From Thermoplasmata archaeon (GTDB lineage Archaea; Thermoplasmatota; Thermoplasmata; Lutacidiplasmatales; UBA184), in contig JAKIWI010000006.1 in the NCBI GenBank assembly GCA_022750115.1, positions 94,085-158,084 on the forward strand: DNA of 64,000 nt. Reading direction: 5' to 3'. Made by a program: the position numbers and the translations under genes. Positions 16,354-25,002 of this stretch are shown one piece after another. The first letter of the stretch is position 1. Every line of letters starts with the position of its first letter. The notes below the pieces were generated by a model, which saw only the letters and a list, made by a program, of their open reading frames with translations, did not search any database and was not told where the DNA came from.

Positions 16354-17067
16354 CTAGCCGGCGAACCACGGCAGGCGCGCCGCGGGCCCCGTCGGCTTGA
16401 GGACGAGTCCGTGCAGGTTCGAGGCGGCGTCGCCCGGAGCGTAGGAATCCCGCTGGGCGAGCTGGTAGAGGAGGAACAGCGCGTCCTCGTCCGTCGTGAC
16501 GCCGAGGGAGCGGCGCACGTCGATGTGGAACCGCTCTGCGAGGATCGCGAGCAGCTCGGAGAAGTCGACGGGATTCTGGCCCGCCGAGGCGAAGGCGCGG
16601 CGGAACATCCCCACGACCACGCCCGTCGAGAGTCGCAGGAGCGTCCGCCGGTCCACGACGATCGAGTGCCAGTGCGGATTCGCGTGTCCCCCGGCGCGGA
16701 GCACCAGGATCCGGACCTCGCTGTCGATCTCGGCTGCGCCCTCGGACGCGATCCGATTCCAGGTTGCCTCGGCCGCCCGGTCGGAGCCGACGACGAAGAT
16801 CGCCCGGGCCGACCGGCCCGAGTCTTTCCCGAGGGCTTCGAGGCTCCCCCAAGAGGCCTTTCCCGGCGACTCCGGGTTGGAGGGCACGAAGACGGGGAAG
16901 GTACGGCGCGGCACTCCGGCCTCCTGGACCCAGAACGCAGGGGGCACGGACCCGGCGCGGACCTTGGGTTCGACCCGGGCGTACCCGAGTCGCTTGAGGG
17001 TGGATTCGGCTTCGCGAACGCGCTCGATCTCGTCGCGCCCCACCCCGGTAGGAGCCACGTCGGTCAT
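16354..17067 (-). CDS. Hypothetical protein, 237 aa
   Basis: A soluble protein that I do not recognise. It has an N-terminal charged helix (residues 8-28), then a mixed alpha/beta region with FPVFVPSNPESPG, AIFVVGSDRAAEATWN and EVRILVLRAGGHANPHWHSIVVD, which looks like a Rossmann-like or restriction-endonuclease-like core, and a helical C-terminal third. The ATG at 17067 has a TATA-like CCCTTATGC (about 17092-17100) 25-33 nt upstream. It lies directly downstream of the ctaB end without overlap. No catalytic motif is certain. Confidence 0.65.
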   Translation of the reverse strand: MTDVAPTGVGRDEIERVREAESTLKRLGYARVEPKVRAGSVPPAFWVQEAGVPRRTFPVFVPSNPESPGKASWGSLEALGKDSGRSARAIFVVGSDRAAEATWNRIASEGAAEIDSEVRILVLRAGGHANPHWHSIVVDRRTLLRLSTGVVVGMFRRAFASAGQNPVDFSELLAILAERFHIDVRRSLGVTTDEDALFLLYQLAQRDSYAPGDAASNLHGLVLKPTGPAARLPWFAG

Positions 17068-17128
17068 TCCTCTCCCACCGGGTCGCCGCGCATAAGGGTA
17101 CGGTGGGTCGACGGCAATCGCACGGTGC

Positions 17129-18055
17129 TCAGAGGGAGCCCACTCCGAGCGCGTGCAGCCAGAAGTTGACGATGAGGACGCCGATGACGACGAGCAAGTA
17201 GGGACCCGACCCGATGAACGCCCGGAGCGCGACGGGCCGGTCCACTCGTTTCCAGAGCGGAAGCGCGAGGACGAGGTAGGTCGCCGCGGCGACGAGGACG
17301 AGAACGGCGGCTGGCCACGCGAACGGAGCGACCAGGACGAGGAGGGCCGAGGCGGGGAGGAGCAGAGCCGCGGAGACGACAACGACACGGCCCGAGTACT
17401 CCGGATCGTCCATCCGCGGGAGCATCGGGAGCCCGACCCGCTTGTAGTCCTCGCGCAGCAGCAACGCGAGGCTCCAGAAGTGGGGGGGCGTCCAGAGGAA
17501 GACGAGGAGCGCGAACGCGAGGACCGGCGTGTTCCACGTGCCGATCGCGGCGGCGCCGCCCGCGAGCGCCGGCGCGCTCCCGGCGAACCCACCGATGACG
17601 ATGTTCCAGGCCGTGCGGCGCTTGAGGAGCAGCGTGTAGACGAGCACGTAGGTGAGCCCGCCCAGCGCGATCGAGAGTGCGGTGAGGGGGTTCAACGTCA
17701 CGTACGCGACCCCCACCCCGATCCCCAGCAGGGCGGTGCCGGCGACCAGCACCCCACCGCTCCGCTCGATGCGGGCGTCGGGGAGCGGACGCTGGCGAGT
17801 CCGTCGCATTCCGCCGTCGACGTCGCGGTCGAGGTAGTGGTTCAACATCGCGGACCCCGCGGAGGCGATCCCGCCCGTCAGGGCGAGAAGACCGAGGCGG
17901 AGCGGGTCGATCTGGCTCGGGAGCGCGAGGAAGTAGCCGGCGACCGCGACGAGGACGATCAGTGCCGTGATTCCGGGCTTCGTGAGCGTGACGACGTCGC
18001 GCCACCGGGCGGGAGCGGAGCGCTCCGAAGTCGGGCTCGATGCCGATCCGCTCAC
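17129..18055 (-). CDS. ctaB: Protoheme IX farnesyltransferase (heme O synthase)
   Basis: A 308-aa UbiA-family membrane enzyme that attaches a farnesyl group to heme B to make heme O for the oxidase. The Asp-rich prenyl-binding motif NHYLDRDVDGGMRRTRQRPL and the second Asp-containing loop (REDYKRVGLPML, then DDPEYSG) are present among about nine helices. I chose the GTG at 18055, 25 nt after the ctaA stop, which leaves a short Ser-rich N-terminus before the first helix. Last gene of the respiratory operon. Confidence 0.93.
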   Translation of the reverse strand: MSGSASSPTSERSAPARWRDVVTLTKPGITALIVLVAVAGYFLALPSQIDPLRLGLLALTGGIASAGSAMLNHYLDRDVDGGMRRTRQRPLPDARIERSGGVLVAGTALLGIGVGVAYVTLNPLTALSIALGGLTYVLVYTLLLKRRTAWNIVIGGFAGSAPALAGGAAAIGTWNTPVLAFALLVFLWTPPHFWSLALLLREDYKRVGLPMLPRMDDPEYSGRVVVVSAALLLPASALLVLVAPFAWPAAVLVLVAAATYLVLALPLWKRVDRPVALRAFIGSGPYLLVVIGVLIVNFWLHALGVGSL

Positions 18056-18080
18056 GGGCGACCTCCCCGACGTCCCCCCC

Positions 18081-18656
18081 CTACGGGGGGTCCGCCCCGC
18101 CGACCGGCGACGGCTCGGGAGAAGGGTCGTCGCCAACGCTGCGACCGAGGCGGGCCAGTGTGACCGTCGCCGGCTCATCGTCGGCGGCGTGCTCAGCCCA
18201 GGCGGCCCATCGACGCGGGATCTCGCGGAGGTTCGCGAGGAAGGCGATGAGGAGCAGGAGGCCGAACAGGATCGTCGCGAGCAGGAAGTGGAGGAGCACG
18301 ATCCCGACGACGAGGTCGGTCTCGACGACGAGACCGCCCAGGAACGCCTGCGCGAGGACGAGGACCGCCGCGCACACGGCGAGGCCGCGGAGCGCGGGGC
18401 GGCGCCGCTCGGAGACCAGGCCGACCAGCGCGAGCCCGGCGACCAGGACTCCCGTGACGAACGCGCTGAGGCGGTGGCTCCACTCGATCGCCGTCGCGCC
18501 GGAGAATGGCGGAAGGAGCGTGCCGTGGCACGTCGGCCAGTCCGGGCAGGCGAGGCCGGAGTCGCTCGCCATCACGTTGCCCCCGAGGAGGATCGTCACG
18601 TACGTCGCGGCGAACGCCGCGATTGCGAGGAGCCGGAAAAGGGTGTGTCGCTGCAT
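18081..18656 (-). CDS. ctaA: Heme A synthase, half-size archaeal form
   Basis: A 191-aa membrane protein with four helices that oxidises heme O to heme A. It carries the CtaA N-terminal cysteine pair GLACPDWPTCHG near residue 35, and His residues in EWSHRLSA and LLHFLLAT that would bind heme. Bacterial CtaA has eight helices from an internal duplication. This is the half-size type, which would have to act as a dimer. It sits between coxI and ctaB, so the oxidase is expected to contain heme A or a related heme. Confidence 0.88.
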   Translation of the reverse strand: MQRHTLFRLLAIAAFAATYVTILLGGNVMASDSGLACPDWPTCHGTLLPPFSGATAIEWSHRLSAFVTGVLVAGLALVGLVSERRRPALRGLAVCAAVLVLAQAFLGGLVVETDLVVGIVLLHFLLATILFGLLLLIAFLANLREIPRRWAAWAEHAADDEPATVTLARLGRSVGDDPSPEPSPVGGADPP

Positions 18657-18681
18657 CGTCGGTTCCCTCGCTGCCGAACTC

Positions 18682-20367
18682 CTACGGCGCGAGATCGGCG
18701 GGGGCCGCCGCGGCGGGGGTGCCCCGAGAGGAGCGCAGCGGCTGCGGGACGGGTCCGGTCATCTGGGTCGGCGCGGGCTCGCCCCACGGGTCGTCGGTCG
18801 TGACCTTGCGGCCGGCGAAGTAGCTGTAGACCATGTTGAACGCGAAGACCAGCTGACCGATGCCGAGGATCATCGCACCGACGCTCGCGAGGAAGTTCAG
18901 CATCTCGAAGTTCCCCGTCGGGAGGTAGGTGTAGACGCGGCGGGGCATCCCCTCCGCCCCGAGGATGAACATCGGGAACAAGAGGAGGTTGACACCGACG
19001 TACGTGAGGAGGAAGTGGATGTGGCCGAGCCGCTGGGAGTACCAGCGTTTCGTCCAGATCGGGTAGTAGAAGTAGATCCCGGCGAAGATGCCCATCAACG
19101 TCCCGCCGAGCAGGATGTAGTGGAAGTGTGCGACGACGAAGTACGTCGCGTGGTAGAGATAGTCGACAGGGATCGAGGCGAGGAGGACCCCCGACAATCC
19201 GCCGATGACGAATCCCGTGATGAACGCGACGCAGAACCACATCGGGACGGCCATCCAGATCTGACCGCCCCAGAGCGTGGCGACCCAGTTGAACGTCTTC
19301 ACGGCCGACGGCACCGCGATCGCCATCGTCGAGAGCATGAAGACGAACCGAAGGTCCGTCGAGACCCCGGTCACGAACATGTGGTGTTCCCAGACGGCGA
19401 AGGAAAGGACCGCGAAGACGCCGAGCGCGACCGCCATGGCGCCGTAGCCGAAGATGTCCTTTCTCGCGAGCTTGGGTAAAACGGTCGAGATGATCCCGAA
19501 TGCCGGGAGCACCATCACGTAGACCTCGGGATGAGCGAAGAACCAGAACATGTTCTGGTAGAGGAGGGCGCCGCCGAGCGGCGTGCCGTTCGCGGCCGCG
19601 AGGATGTGCGTCCCGAAATTGCGGTCCGACAGGACCATCGTGAGCGCGATCGAGAGCGAGGGGAGCGCGAAGATGAGGAGGACCGAGTTGATCAGCGTCG
19701 CCCAGACGAAGAGGGGCATGTTCCAGTACTTCACGCCCGGCGCGCGGTGCTTGACGATCGTGACGAGGAAGTTGATCGCGCCCAGCATCGAGGACGCGGA
19801 GAGGATGTGGAGCCCCGTGATCCAGAGGTCCACGCCGTGCGGGTTCGGACCGTACGCCTGCACCGAGAGCGGCACGTAGCCGGTCCAGCCGGCGTAGGCG
19901 TTCGAGAGAAGCAGGATCACCCCGGCGGGCGGGAGCATCCAGAACGCGATCGCGTTGATCCTCGGGAGGGCCATCTCCTTCGCCCCGATCATCGACGGGA
20001 CGAGGAAGTTGCCGAACCCGGCGAGAACGGGCATGATGAACATGAAAATCATCAGCACCCCGTGCATCGTGAACAGGGTCGAGTAGACGTCCGGCGTGAT
20101 GCCGAGCGTCGTCTGCGGGTCGAGCCCGAGCCCCTGAACGAACCCGAGGTCGGTGCGGATCAGGGTCGCGTAGATCCCACCGATGAAGAAGAACACCATT
20201 CCCGTGGTGATGTACATCAGACCGATGCGCCGATGATCGGTCGTGAACAGGTACTGGGCCGCCTTGCGGACGAACCACTCGCCGTGGTAGCGGAGGACCC
20301 ACAGCACGAACGCAGCGATGGCCACGAGCAGCGCGATCTCGACGACCGGGGTCACGAATTCGTACAT
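18682..20367 (-). CDS. coxA: Heme-copper oxidase subunit I
   Basis: A 561-aa, twelve-helix subunit that reduces O2 to water at a heme-CuB centre. Ligands: His102 and His416 for the low-spin heme, His279, His328 and His329 for CuB, His414 for the high-spin heme. HPEVY (279-283) contains the cross-linked His-Tyr pair and the Glu that marks type A1 enzymes; the K-channel lysine is Lys357. In the D-channel Asn120 and Asn138 are kept, but the entry Asp is replaced by Glu131 and the second Asn of the usual Asn pair by Ala139. There is no fused subunit III. The Pro/Ala-rich tail after residue 525 is cytoplasmic. Confidence 0.96.
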   Translation of the reverse strand: MYEFVTPVVEIALLVAIAAFVLWVLRYHGEWFVRKAAQYLFTTDHRRIGLMYITTGMVFFFIGGIYATLIRTDLGFVQGLGLDPQTTLGITPDVYSTLFTMHGVLMIFMFIMPVLAGFGNFLVPSMIGAKEMALPRINAIAFWMLPPAGVILLLSNAYAGWTGYVPLSVQAYGPNPHGVDLWITGLHILSASSMLGAINFLVTIVKHRAPGVKYWNMPLFVWATLINSVLLIFALPSLSIALTMVLSDRNFGTHILAAANGTPLGGALLYQNMFWFFAHPEVYVMVLPAFGIISTVLPKLARKDIFGYGAMAVALGVFAVLSFAVWEHHMFVTGVSTDLRFVFMLSTMAIAVPSAVKTFNWVATLWGGQIWMAVPMWFCVAFITGFVIGGLSGVLLASIPVDYLYHATYFVVAHFHYILLGGTLMGIFAGIYFYYPIWTKRWYSQRLGHIHFLLTYVGVNLLLFPMFILGAEGMPRRVYTYLPTGNFEMLNFLASVGAMILGIGQLVFAFNMVYSYFAGRKVTTDDPWGEPAPTQMTGPVPQPLRSSRGTPAAAAPADLAP

Positions 20368-20383
20368 CGTTCCTCCTCTCCCC

Positions 20384-20782
20384 TCACATGATCAGCTGGG
20401 CCACGACGTAGGCGATCCCGAGGGCCGTCGCGAGGACGACGACCCAGGTGAGCAGTTTCGCCGCGGCGCGGGGCGTCGCGGGAGGGGGGGTCGCCGGCCG
20501 GAACCGGCGGCCGAGCGGCCAGACCCGGTACGTCACGTCGGCCAGGTGGGCGAGCAGGGCGCCCATCAGGAACATGGCCGCCGCCGCGAAGCCGAACGAT
20601 GTCTCCGCGCCCGTGCCGACCAAGGGGCCGAGCTTGAACGCGTACAGCGCGAGCCCGGCGATCCCCAGCAGCATGAGGACCGTCACGGCCTGGTAGAGGG
20701 CGAGCACCTTGCGGGCTGCCTGCGATCGGTGCGCCTCGACGCTCGCGAGCATCTCGGGCGTGAGCTCGGTCACGTCACTCAA
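20384..20782 (-). CDS. Three-helix membrane protein in the oxidase operon, 132 aa
   Basis: Three hydrophobic helices (about residues 28-50, 64-82 and 108-130) with a basic, Pro-rich cytoplasmic loop between the second and third. It is not recognisable as subunit III, which has five or seven helices, or as a CtaG-type chaperone. Its place between the cytochrome b and coxI genes, with an 8-bp overlap to the gene before and 16 nt to coxI, suggests an accessory subunit of a bc-oxidase supercomplex (inference). Confidence 0.75.
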   Translation of the reverse strand: MSDVTELTPEMLASVEAHRSQAARKVLALYQAVTVLMLLGIAGLALYAFKLGPLVGTGAETSFGFAAAAMFLMGALLAHLADVTYRVWPLGRRFRPATPPPATPRAAAKLLTWVVVLATALGIAYVVAQLIM

Positions 20783-21041
20783 ACAGCCTCACCTCCCGGT
20801 GGGGAACGCCGCGAAGCCGGTCGACCCGGTAGAGGATCCCCGTCAGCAGCAGCATCGCGATCGAGGCGACGACCGCCCCGCCGACGAACGCAGGGACATC
20901 GACGAGCCAGTTGCCGTTCGCAAACAGGTCCGTCAGGCCATACACGACGAAAGCGGCCGCGACCGTGCCGACCATCAGGAGGATCGCGAGGACGCCCCAG
21001 AGCCAGCCGGTGGCGTACGTGCGGGGCGCCGGCTCAGTCAT
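20775..21041 (-). CDS. Two-helix membrane protein in the oxidase operon, 88 aa
   Basis: Two transmembrane helices (about residues 12-34 and 48-70) and short hydrophilic ends. It overlaps the cytochrome b stop by 8 bp and the next gene by 8 bp, so translation of all three is coupled. I do not recognise the family. The context suggests a small subunit of the bc complex or oxidase, perhaps doing the structural job of subunit IV. Confidence 0.72.
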   Translation of the reverse strand: MTEPAPRTYATGWLWGVLAILLMVGTVAAAFVVYGLTDLFANGNWLVDVPAFVGGAVVASIAMLLLTGILYRVDRLRGVPHREVRLFE

Positions 21042-22389
21042 GGGGTCGGGCCTCCGCGACGGCGGGCCGGGGCGTTCCGGGGGAGCCGAGCGGGTACACC
21101 CCGCGCCGGTCGGCGGTCGCGCCGTCGCGAGAGGCGAGCCGAGCGCGGTAGCTCTTCTGGTAGCGCCAGTGGAACAACGCGACGACCACGGCGTTGACGG
21201 CGAACAGCGGCGCCAACCGCTCGGCGACGGTCATCGGGGTGATCGCGACCCCCGGGGTGAGCCCGCCCCAGACCGTCATCAGGACGAAGAACTCGAGCAT
21301 CGAGTTCGCGAGGAAGATGAACAGCGGTCGATCGCGGGGGTGGGTACGCTTCGAGCGGTCGAGGAACGGCAGGAAGAGAACGTAGAGGATGATCACGGTC
21401 GTCACGCCGACGGCGAGCACCGGCGTCACGCCCTGGAAGTCGACGAATTTGAACTCCCAGAGGAAGTACCAATCCGGTTGCGTGACGACCCCGGCCGCGG
21501 AGAGGTCACCCGCGTAGGTCGGAAGGCTCCACGGCCAGAGCGCAGCGATGCCGAGCAGGAGCCCGATGTAGAACAGCGCCCACTTGGTGATGTAGAAGAA
21601 AATGTGGGGCATGAACGGCACGTGTTTCTTGTCCTCCGTGGCGTTGAACCGCCGACGTTGGAGCGGGTCGGACGTCGCCGGCGGCGCGATGCCGTGGGAC
21701 TCGAACAGCGCGATGTGGGCGTACAGGAGTGCCGCGAGCGCGAGGGGCAGGAGGAGCACGTGCGCCGCGAACATGCGCGACAACAGCCCCTGTCCCGTGC
21801 CGTCGGACAGAATCAGCGGGCCGAGGAGCGGGCCCGCGTACGGAAGCCGGATCGCGAGGACCAGCCCGACGTTCGTCGCGTTGAGGGAAATCTGCGTGTA
21901 CGGGAGGAGGTAGCCGGTGAACCCCATCCCGAGCGTCGTCAGCATCAGGAGGCTGCCGACCATCCAGGAGAATTCGCGCGGGGCCTTGTACACCCCGAGG
22001 TAGTAGCCTCGGTAGAAGTGCACGAACGCGAGGAAGATCATCGCGTAGGCGCCGTACAAGTGGGTCGACAGGAGTAGCTGGCCCATCGGGACCGAGTGGA
22101 CGATGTAGTAGGTGCTGCACCAGGCCGCGGGCGAGGACGAGAGCGTCCCGGTCGGTTGGCCACACGCCGTGAACGTCGGGCTCGTGCTCGGCTGGTAGTA
22201 GAGGAGGAGCAGCAGCCCCGAGATCACCTGGTAGAGGAACGCGTTCACGACGAACGCGCCGGTCCAGTAGGACGGCTTGAACGAGAACTCGGGCTGCGGG
22301 CGGAGCGCCCACTTGGGCATCCCGGTCCGGTCCTCGACGAACCCCCAGACCCGGTTGAGGGTCCGATTGAACCACCGCTCGAACGCCAT
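21034..22389 (-). CDS. Cytochrome b of a bc-type quinol oxidoreductase
   Basis: A 451-aa cytochrome b in one piece (N- and C-terminal halves fused). Heme ligands His110/His124 and His210/His225 show the usual two-by-two pattern. The quinol-oxidation motif is PDWY (305-308) instead of the mitochondrial PEWY, as in several Gram-positive and archaeal complexes. It transfers electrons from quinol to the Rieske protein encoded 12 nt upstream. No cytochrome c1 gene is nearby, so a membrane-bound cupredoxin may take the electron (inference from the cupredoxin genes next door). Confidence 0.94.
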   Translation of the reverse strand: MAFERWFNRTLNRVWGFVEDRTGMPKWALRPQPEFSFKPSYWTGAFVVNAFLYQVISGLLLLLYYQPSTSPTFTACGQPTGTLSSSPAAWCSTYYIVHSVPMGQLLLSTHLYGAYAMIFLAFVHFYRGYYLGVYKAPREFSWMVGSLLMLTTLGMGFTGYLLPYTQISLNATNVGLVLAIRLPYAGPLLGPLILSDGTGQGLLSRMFAAHVLLLPLALAALLYAHIALFESHGIAPPATSDPLQRRRFNATEDKKHVPFMPHIFFYITKWALFYIGLLLGIAALWPWSLPTYAGDLSAAGVVTQPDWYFLWEFKFVDFQGVTPVLAVGVTTVIILYVLFLPFLDRSKRTHPRDRPLFIFLANSMLEFFVLMTVWGGLTPGVAITPMTVAERLAPLFAVNAVVVALFHWRYQKSYRARLASRDGATADRRGVYPLGSPGTPRPAVAEARPHD

Positions 22390-22401
22390 CCCGCCCTCCG
22401 A

Positions 22402-23208
22402 CTACGAGAAGTTGCACAGGCGCACGGGCTGCTGGCGCGTGAGCTGGCTCGATGTGCCGACTCCATAGTCGCCGGTCAGTGTGTCGAGGTGGCCGTTCAC
22501 CGGCGGGCCGACCATGTTGACGGCGTACAGCGTGTCGTCGCCCTGATCCCATTCGAGGATCACCTGGGGCAGCGGAAGGACGGCGGGGCCCGTGAGGTTG
22601 GCCGCGCCGTTCGTGACGTCGTAGGTCGAGCCGTGGCAGGTGCAGTGGATGTAGAACGACTTGCCGCCGGGCGATTGCGGGCAAATGCCGGCGGGGTAGT
22701 AGGAAATGGCGGGCGCGGGGCACCCGAGGTGCTGGCAGATCGCGCTGAACGCGACGATCGACTTCTGGCTCCCGACCCCGTTCACGACGTTCGTCGCTCC
22801 CGAGGAGGAGCCGGACGCGGGCGCGACGTTGAGGAGGAAGTTCGGCTCGTTGCGGAGCGGGTAGTTGAACGTCAGGACATCGCCCGTCTCGGCGTTGTAC
22901 TCCTTCTCGGCCTTCGTGACCGTGAGGGGCGTCCCATCGAGATCGAGGAGCTGCACCCGCGGGAACGACGAGAGGCCGACCGTGGGCGGCTGGGCGTACT
23001 GCAACGATCCGGCGACCAACCCTCCGCCGGCGGCGCCGACGACGCCCGCGGCGACGAGCAGCTTGAGGACGTTGCGCTTCGTCTCGTCGACCTCGCCGGG
23101 CTCCGACGACGGGGTCGCTGCGACGCGGTGGAGCTGGCCGACGGGGAAGGACAGCGCCGCGGCGGTGCAGGGCGAGGGACAGGCCGCGCCCATCCCGAAC
23201 GCCGTCAC
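22402..23208 (-). CDS. Rieske iron-sulfur protein
   Basis: A 268-aa Rieske subunit anchored by one N-terminal helix (about residues 47-68), followed by an outside domain. Cluster ligands are Cys158 and His160 in CQHLGC and Cys189 and His192 in CTCHGSTYD; Cys163 and Cys191 form the stabilising disulfide. The Lys-Arg before the helix resembles the twin-arginine signals of Rieske proteins, in line with tat genes in the same operon. The GTG at 23208 overlaps the previous stop (GTGA); an ATG at 23193 is the alternative. About 40 residues precede the signal, which is unusual. Confidence 0.93.
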   Translation of the reverse strand: MTAFGMGAACPSPCTAAALSFPVGQLHRVAATPSSEPGEVDETKRNVLKLLVAAGVVGAAGGGLVAGSLQYAQPPTVGLSSFPRVQLLDLDGTPLTVTKAEKEYNAETGDVLTFNYPLRNEPNFLLNVAPASGSSSGATNVVNGVGSQKSIVAFSAICQHLGCPAPAISYYPAGICPQSPGGKSFYIHCTCHGSTYDVTNGAANLTGPAVLPLPQVILEWDQGDDTLYAVNMVGPPVNGHLDTLTGDYGVGTSSQLTRQQPVRLCNFS

Positions 23209-23390
23209 AGCGTCCTCCCGCGCGTGTCGACCTCGAGGTCGTCCGGCAGCCCCGGCTCCGGGATCGGAGCGTCGCCCGGGAGCTCCGCGCGCTCACTCCC
23301 GTAGTACACCGCCCAGGTGATGCCGATCCCCGCCAGGATCAGGAGCACTTCGAGCAGCGTGATCTGGTCGTTGATGGAGAGCGCGCTCAT
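23205..23390 (-). CDS. Small membrane protein between tat and Rieske genes, 61 aa
   Basis: A 61-aa protein with one helix (about residues 12-31, LEVLLILAGIGITWAVYYG) and an acidic Pro-rich tail. It overlaps the gene before by 4 nt (ATGA) and the Rieske gene after by 4 nt (GTGA). The tight packing argues that it is translated. It may be an accessory subunit of the bc complex or a maturation factor; no family is recognised. Confidence 0.68.
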   Translation of the reverse strand: MSALSINDQITLLEVLLILAGIGITWAVYYGSERAELPGDAPIPEPGLPDDLEVDTRGRTL

Positions 23391-23764
23391 CGGGTTCGGG
23401 GCGCCTCCAGCCCGGCCGACGGAATGGCGAGCGACCAGTGGTCGGGCCCGATCGACCCGAGGCTCGCCGTCGCGGCGATGGCGAACGGCATCGGCGGAGT
23501 CGTCACCGCGGCCGGGATTCCGGGCGTCTGCGACCCTTCGGGATACCCCATCAAGGCCCCGCGCAGCGAGAGCGAGCGGAGGCTCGACGGCGCGGGGAGG
23601 TCGGCCGCGCGGGTCAGTTCGCCGAGGAGTTCCTGCTTCAGCCGGACGAACCGCCCGTAGTACCGTCCGAACTGCCGGAGGAGCGCGCCGCTCTCGCGGC
23701 CGAGCAGAAGGAAGCCGGCGACGCCGAGCAGGATGGCCCAATCGATGTCGGAGAACAGCGCCAT
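23387..23764 (-). CDS. TatA/TatB-like protein, 125 aa
   Basis: It starts with a short membrane segment (DWAILLGVAGFLLLG), a Gly/Arg hinge, and a long amphipathic basic helix (RQFGRYYGRFVRLKQELLGEL), the layout of TatA/TatB. A disordered Pro/Ala-rich C-terminal part follows. It directly follows tatC in the operon (6 nt), which supports a Tat role, perhaps as a TatB-type receptor beside the separate TatA. The hinge lacks the canonical Phe-Gly, so the assignment is tentative. Confidence 0.6.
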   Translation of the reverse strand: MALFSDIDWAILLGVAGFLLLGRESGALLRQFGRYYGRFVRLKQELLGELTRAADLPAPSSLRSLSLRGALMGYPEGSQTPGIPAAVTTPPMPFAIAATASLGSIGPDHWSLAIPSAGLEAPRTR

Positions 23765-23770
23765 CTCACC

Positions 23771-24601
23771 TCACCCCGTCACGGCCGCGGGCCCCGACCG
23801 GCGCTTCGTCGCCCGCGACTCCCAGCGGCCGGCGAACCAGGCGCCGCCGAGGTAGAGCGCGATCATGGGCGTCGCGACGAGGAGCATCGTGATGCCCGAG
23901 TTGTCCGGCGTGACGATCATCCCGAAGACGAGCGAACCGATCACCGCGCCGCGCCAGTGCCGACGCCAGACGGCGGCTCGCACGACCCCGAGGCGGGTCA
24001 GCGAGTAGACGAACACGGGAAGCTCGAACACGAGCCCGAAGGCGAGCGGATAGAGGAGCGCGAATTGGACGAACTGCTGGACGCCGAGGACGGGGGCGAG
24101 CCCCATCGCGGCGACGTAGAGGAACAGCAAACGGAACGTGAGGGGCGTCAGCACGAACACGCCGAGCGCCGTGCCGATGGCGAACAGGATCGTCGCGGGA
24201 ATGCCGATGCGCCGGATCATCTCGCGCTCGTTGCGGCGGAGCGCCGGGACGAGGAACGCGGAGACCTCGTGGACGATCCACGGCATCCCGAGGATCAGCG
24301 TGAGGAGGGCGCCGATCTCGACCTGGACCAAGATCGAGTCGCCGACCCCGACGTTCAGGAGAACGACGTTCGACGGGAGCATGAGTTGGACGAGCGCGCG
24401 GAACACCTGGGCCGTGACGTTGTAGAACAGGTTCGGCCACGGGTAGGCGAATGGGATCGTCCGCCCGAGAACGTGCAAGGGGTAGGGCTTCAGCTCGAAC
24501 GTGACGAGGAAGCCGAAGATGGGGGCGAGGACCAGCATGGTCCGGACGAGGCGGTGGCGGACCTCGCCGAGGACGGCGAGGATCTTGTCGAGCTCCCCCA
24601 T
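23771..24601 (-). CDS. tatC: Twin-arginine translocase subunit TatC
   Basis: A 276-aa six-helix TatC, the receptor that reads twin-arginine signal peptides. GEVRHRLVRTM near the N-terminus, the acidic residue in VPALRRNEREM, and PDNSGITMLLVATPMIALYLG near the C-terminus are family features. It lies between tatA and the Rieske-cytochrome b-coxI genes, so the exporter of the folded Rieske protein is co-expressed with its client. Confidence 0.93.
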   Translation of the reverse strand: MGELDKILAVLGEVRHRLVRTMLVLAPIFGFLVTFELKPYPLHVLGRTIPFAYPWPNLFYNVTAQVFRALVQLMLPSNVVLLNVGVGDSILVQVEIGALLTLILGMPWIVHEVSAFLVPALRRNEREMIRRIGIPATILFAIGTALGVFVLTPLTFRLLFLYVAAMGLAPVLGVQQFVQFALLYPLAFGLVFELPVFVYSLTRLGVVRAAVWRRHWRGAVIGSLVFGMIVTPDNSGITMLLVATPMIALYLGGAWFAGRWESRATKRRSGPAAVTG

Positions 24602-24707
24602 GCGTCACACCCACCCACTTCGTCGGCCCGGAGCCGCCCACGGCGCCCCCCGCCAGGGTTCGGCTTCGACCGGACCGACGGTGCCCATCTCCCCTCGGGG
24701 CCTCGGT

Positions 24708-24908
24708 CTACCGGGGGCCGGGGGTGGGGGTGGTCGCCAGGTTCGCCTGCTCGGCCTTCAGCTCGCGCTCAACCTCGAGCCGGCCGCGCTTGAACTCCCC
24801 GATCGAGCGGCCGAGCGCGTGCGCGAGCTGGGGGATCTTGCTCGAGCCGTAGAACAAGATCGCGACCACGACGCCGATGATCAGCCAGTCGTCCAATGAG
24901 TCGAACAT
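24708..24908 (-). CDS. tatA: Twin-arginine translocase subunit TatA
   Basis: A 66-aa TatA with an N-terminal membrane helix (DWLIIGVVVAILFYG), hinge, and amphipathic helix (IPQLAHALGRSIGEFKRG) followed by a charged tail. It polymerises to form the Tat pore. It is the first gene of the minus-strand respiratory operon; its upstream region holds a TATA box (24993-25000) and several GTAC-containing repeats. The 106 nt between tatA and tatC show no gene that I could support. Confidence 0.92.
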   Translation of the reverse strand: MFDSLDDWLIIGVVVAILFYGSSKIPQLAHALGRSIGEFKRGRLEVERELKAEQANLATTPTPGPR

Positions 24909-24945
24909 GGGTTGCTCCCGACCACCGGGGGCGGGGGTATCTGGC

Positions 24946-25000
24946 GTTCGTACCGGGAAGTCCGACCCGTACGAGTTGTCCGTACCGGCCCTACTTAAAC
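24946..25000 (-). promoter_or_regulatory. Promoter/operator region of the tatA respiratory operon
   Basis: The minus strand has GTTTAAGTAG (TATA, about 24991-25000). Downstream of it comes an inverted repeat GTACG-7nt-CGTAC (24969-24985) and a further TTCGTAC element in plus orientation (24947-24953). Sites just downstream of TATA would block polymerase when occupied. The TTCGTAC word also occurs before both cupredoxin genes and coxII. Confidence 0.45.
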
Positions 25001-25002
25001 GG

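Noticed and set aside
20384-20782. Three-helix protein as oxidase subunit III
   Set aside because: Subunit III has five or seven helices with conserved Glu and His residues; this protein has three helices and lacks those motifs.
24602-24707. A GC-rich gap between tatA and tatC examined for a tRNA or small RNA
   Set aside because: No cloverleaf or long hairpin could be formed by eye; probably a transcribed spacer.
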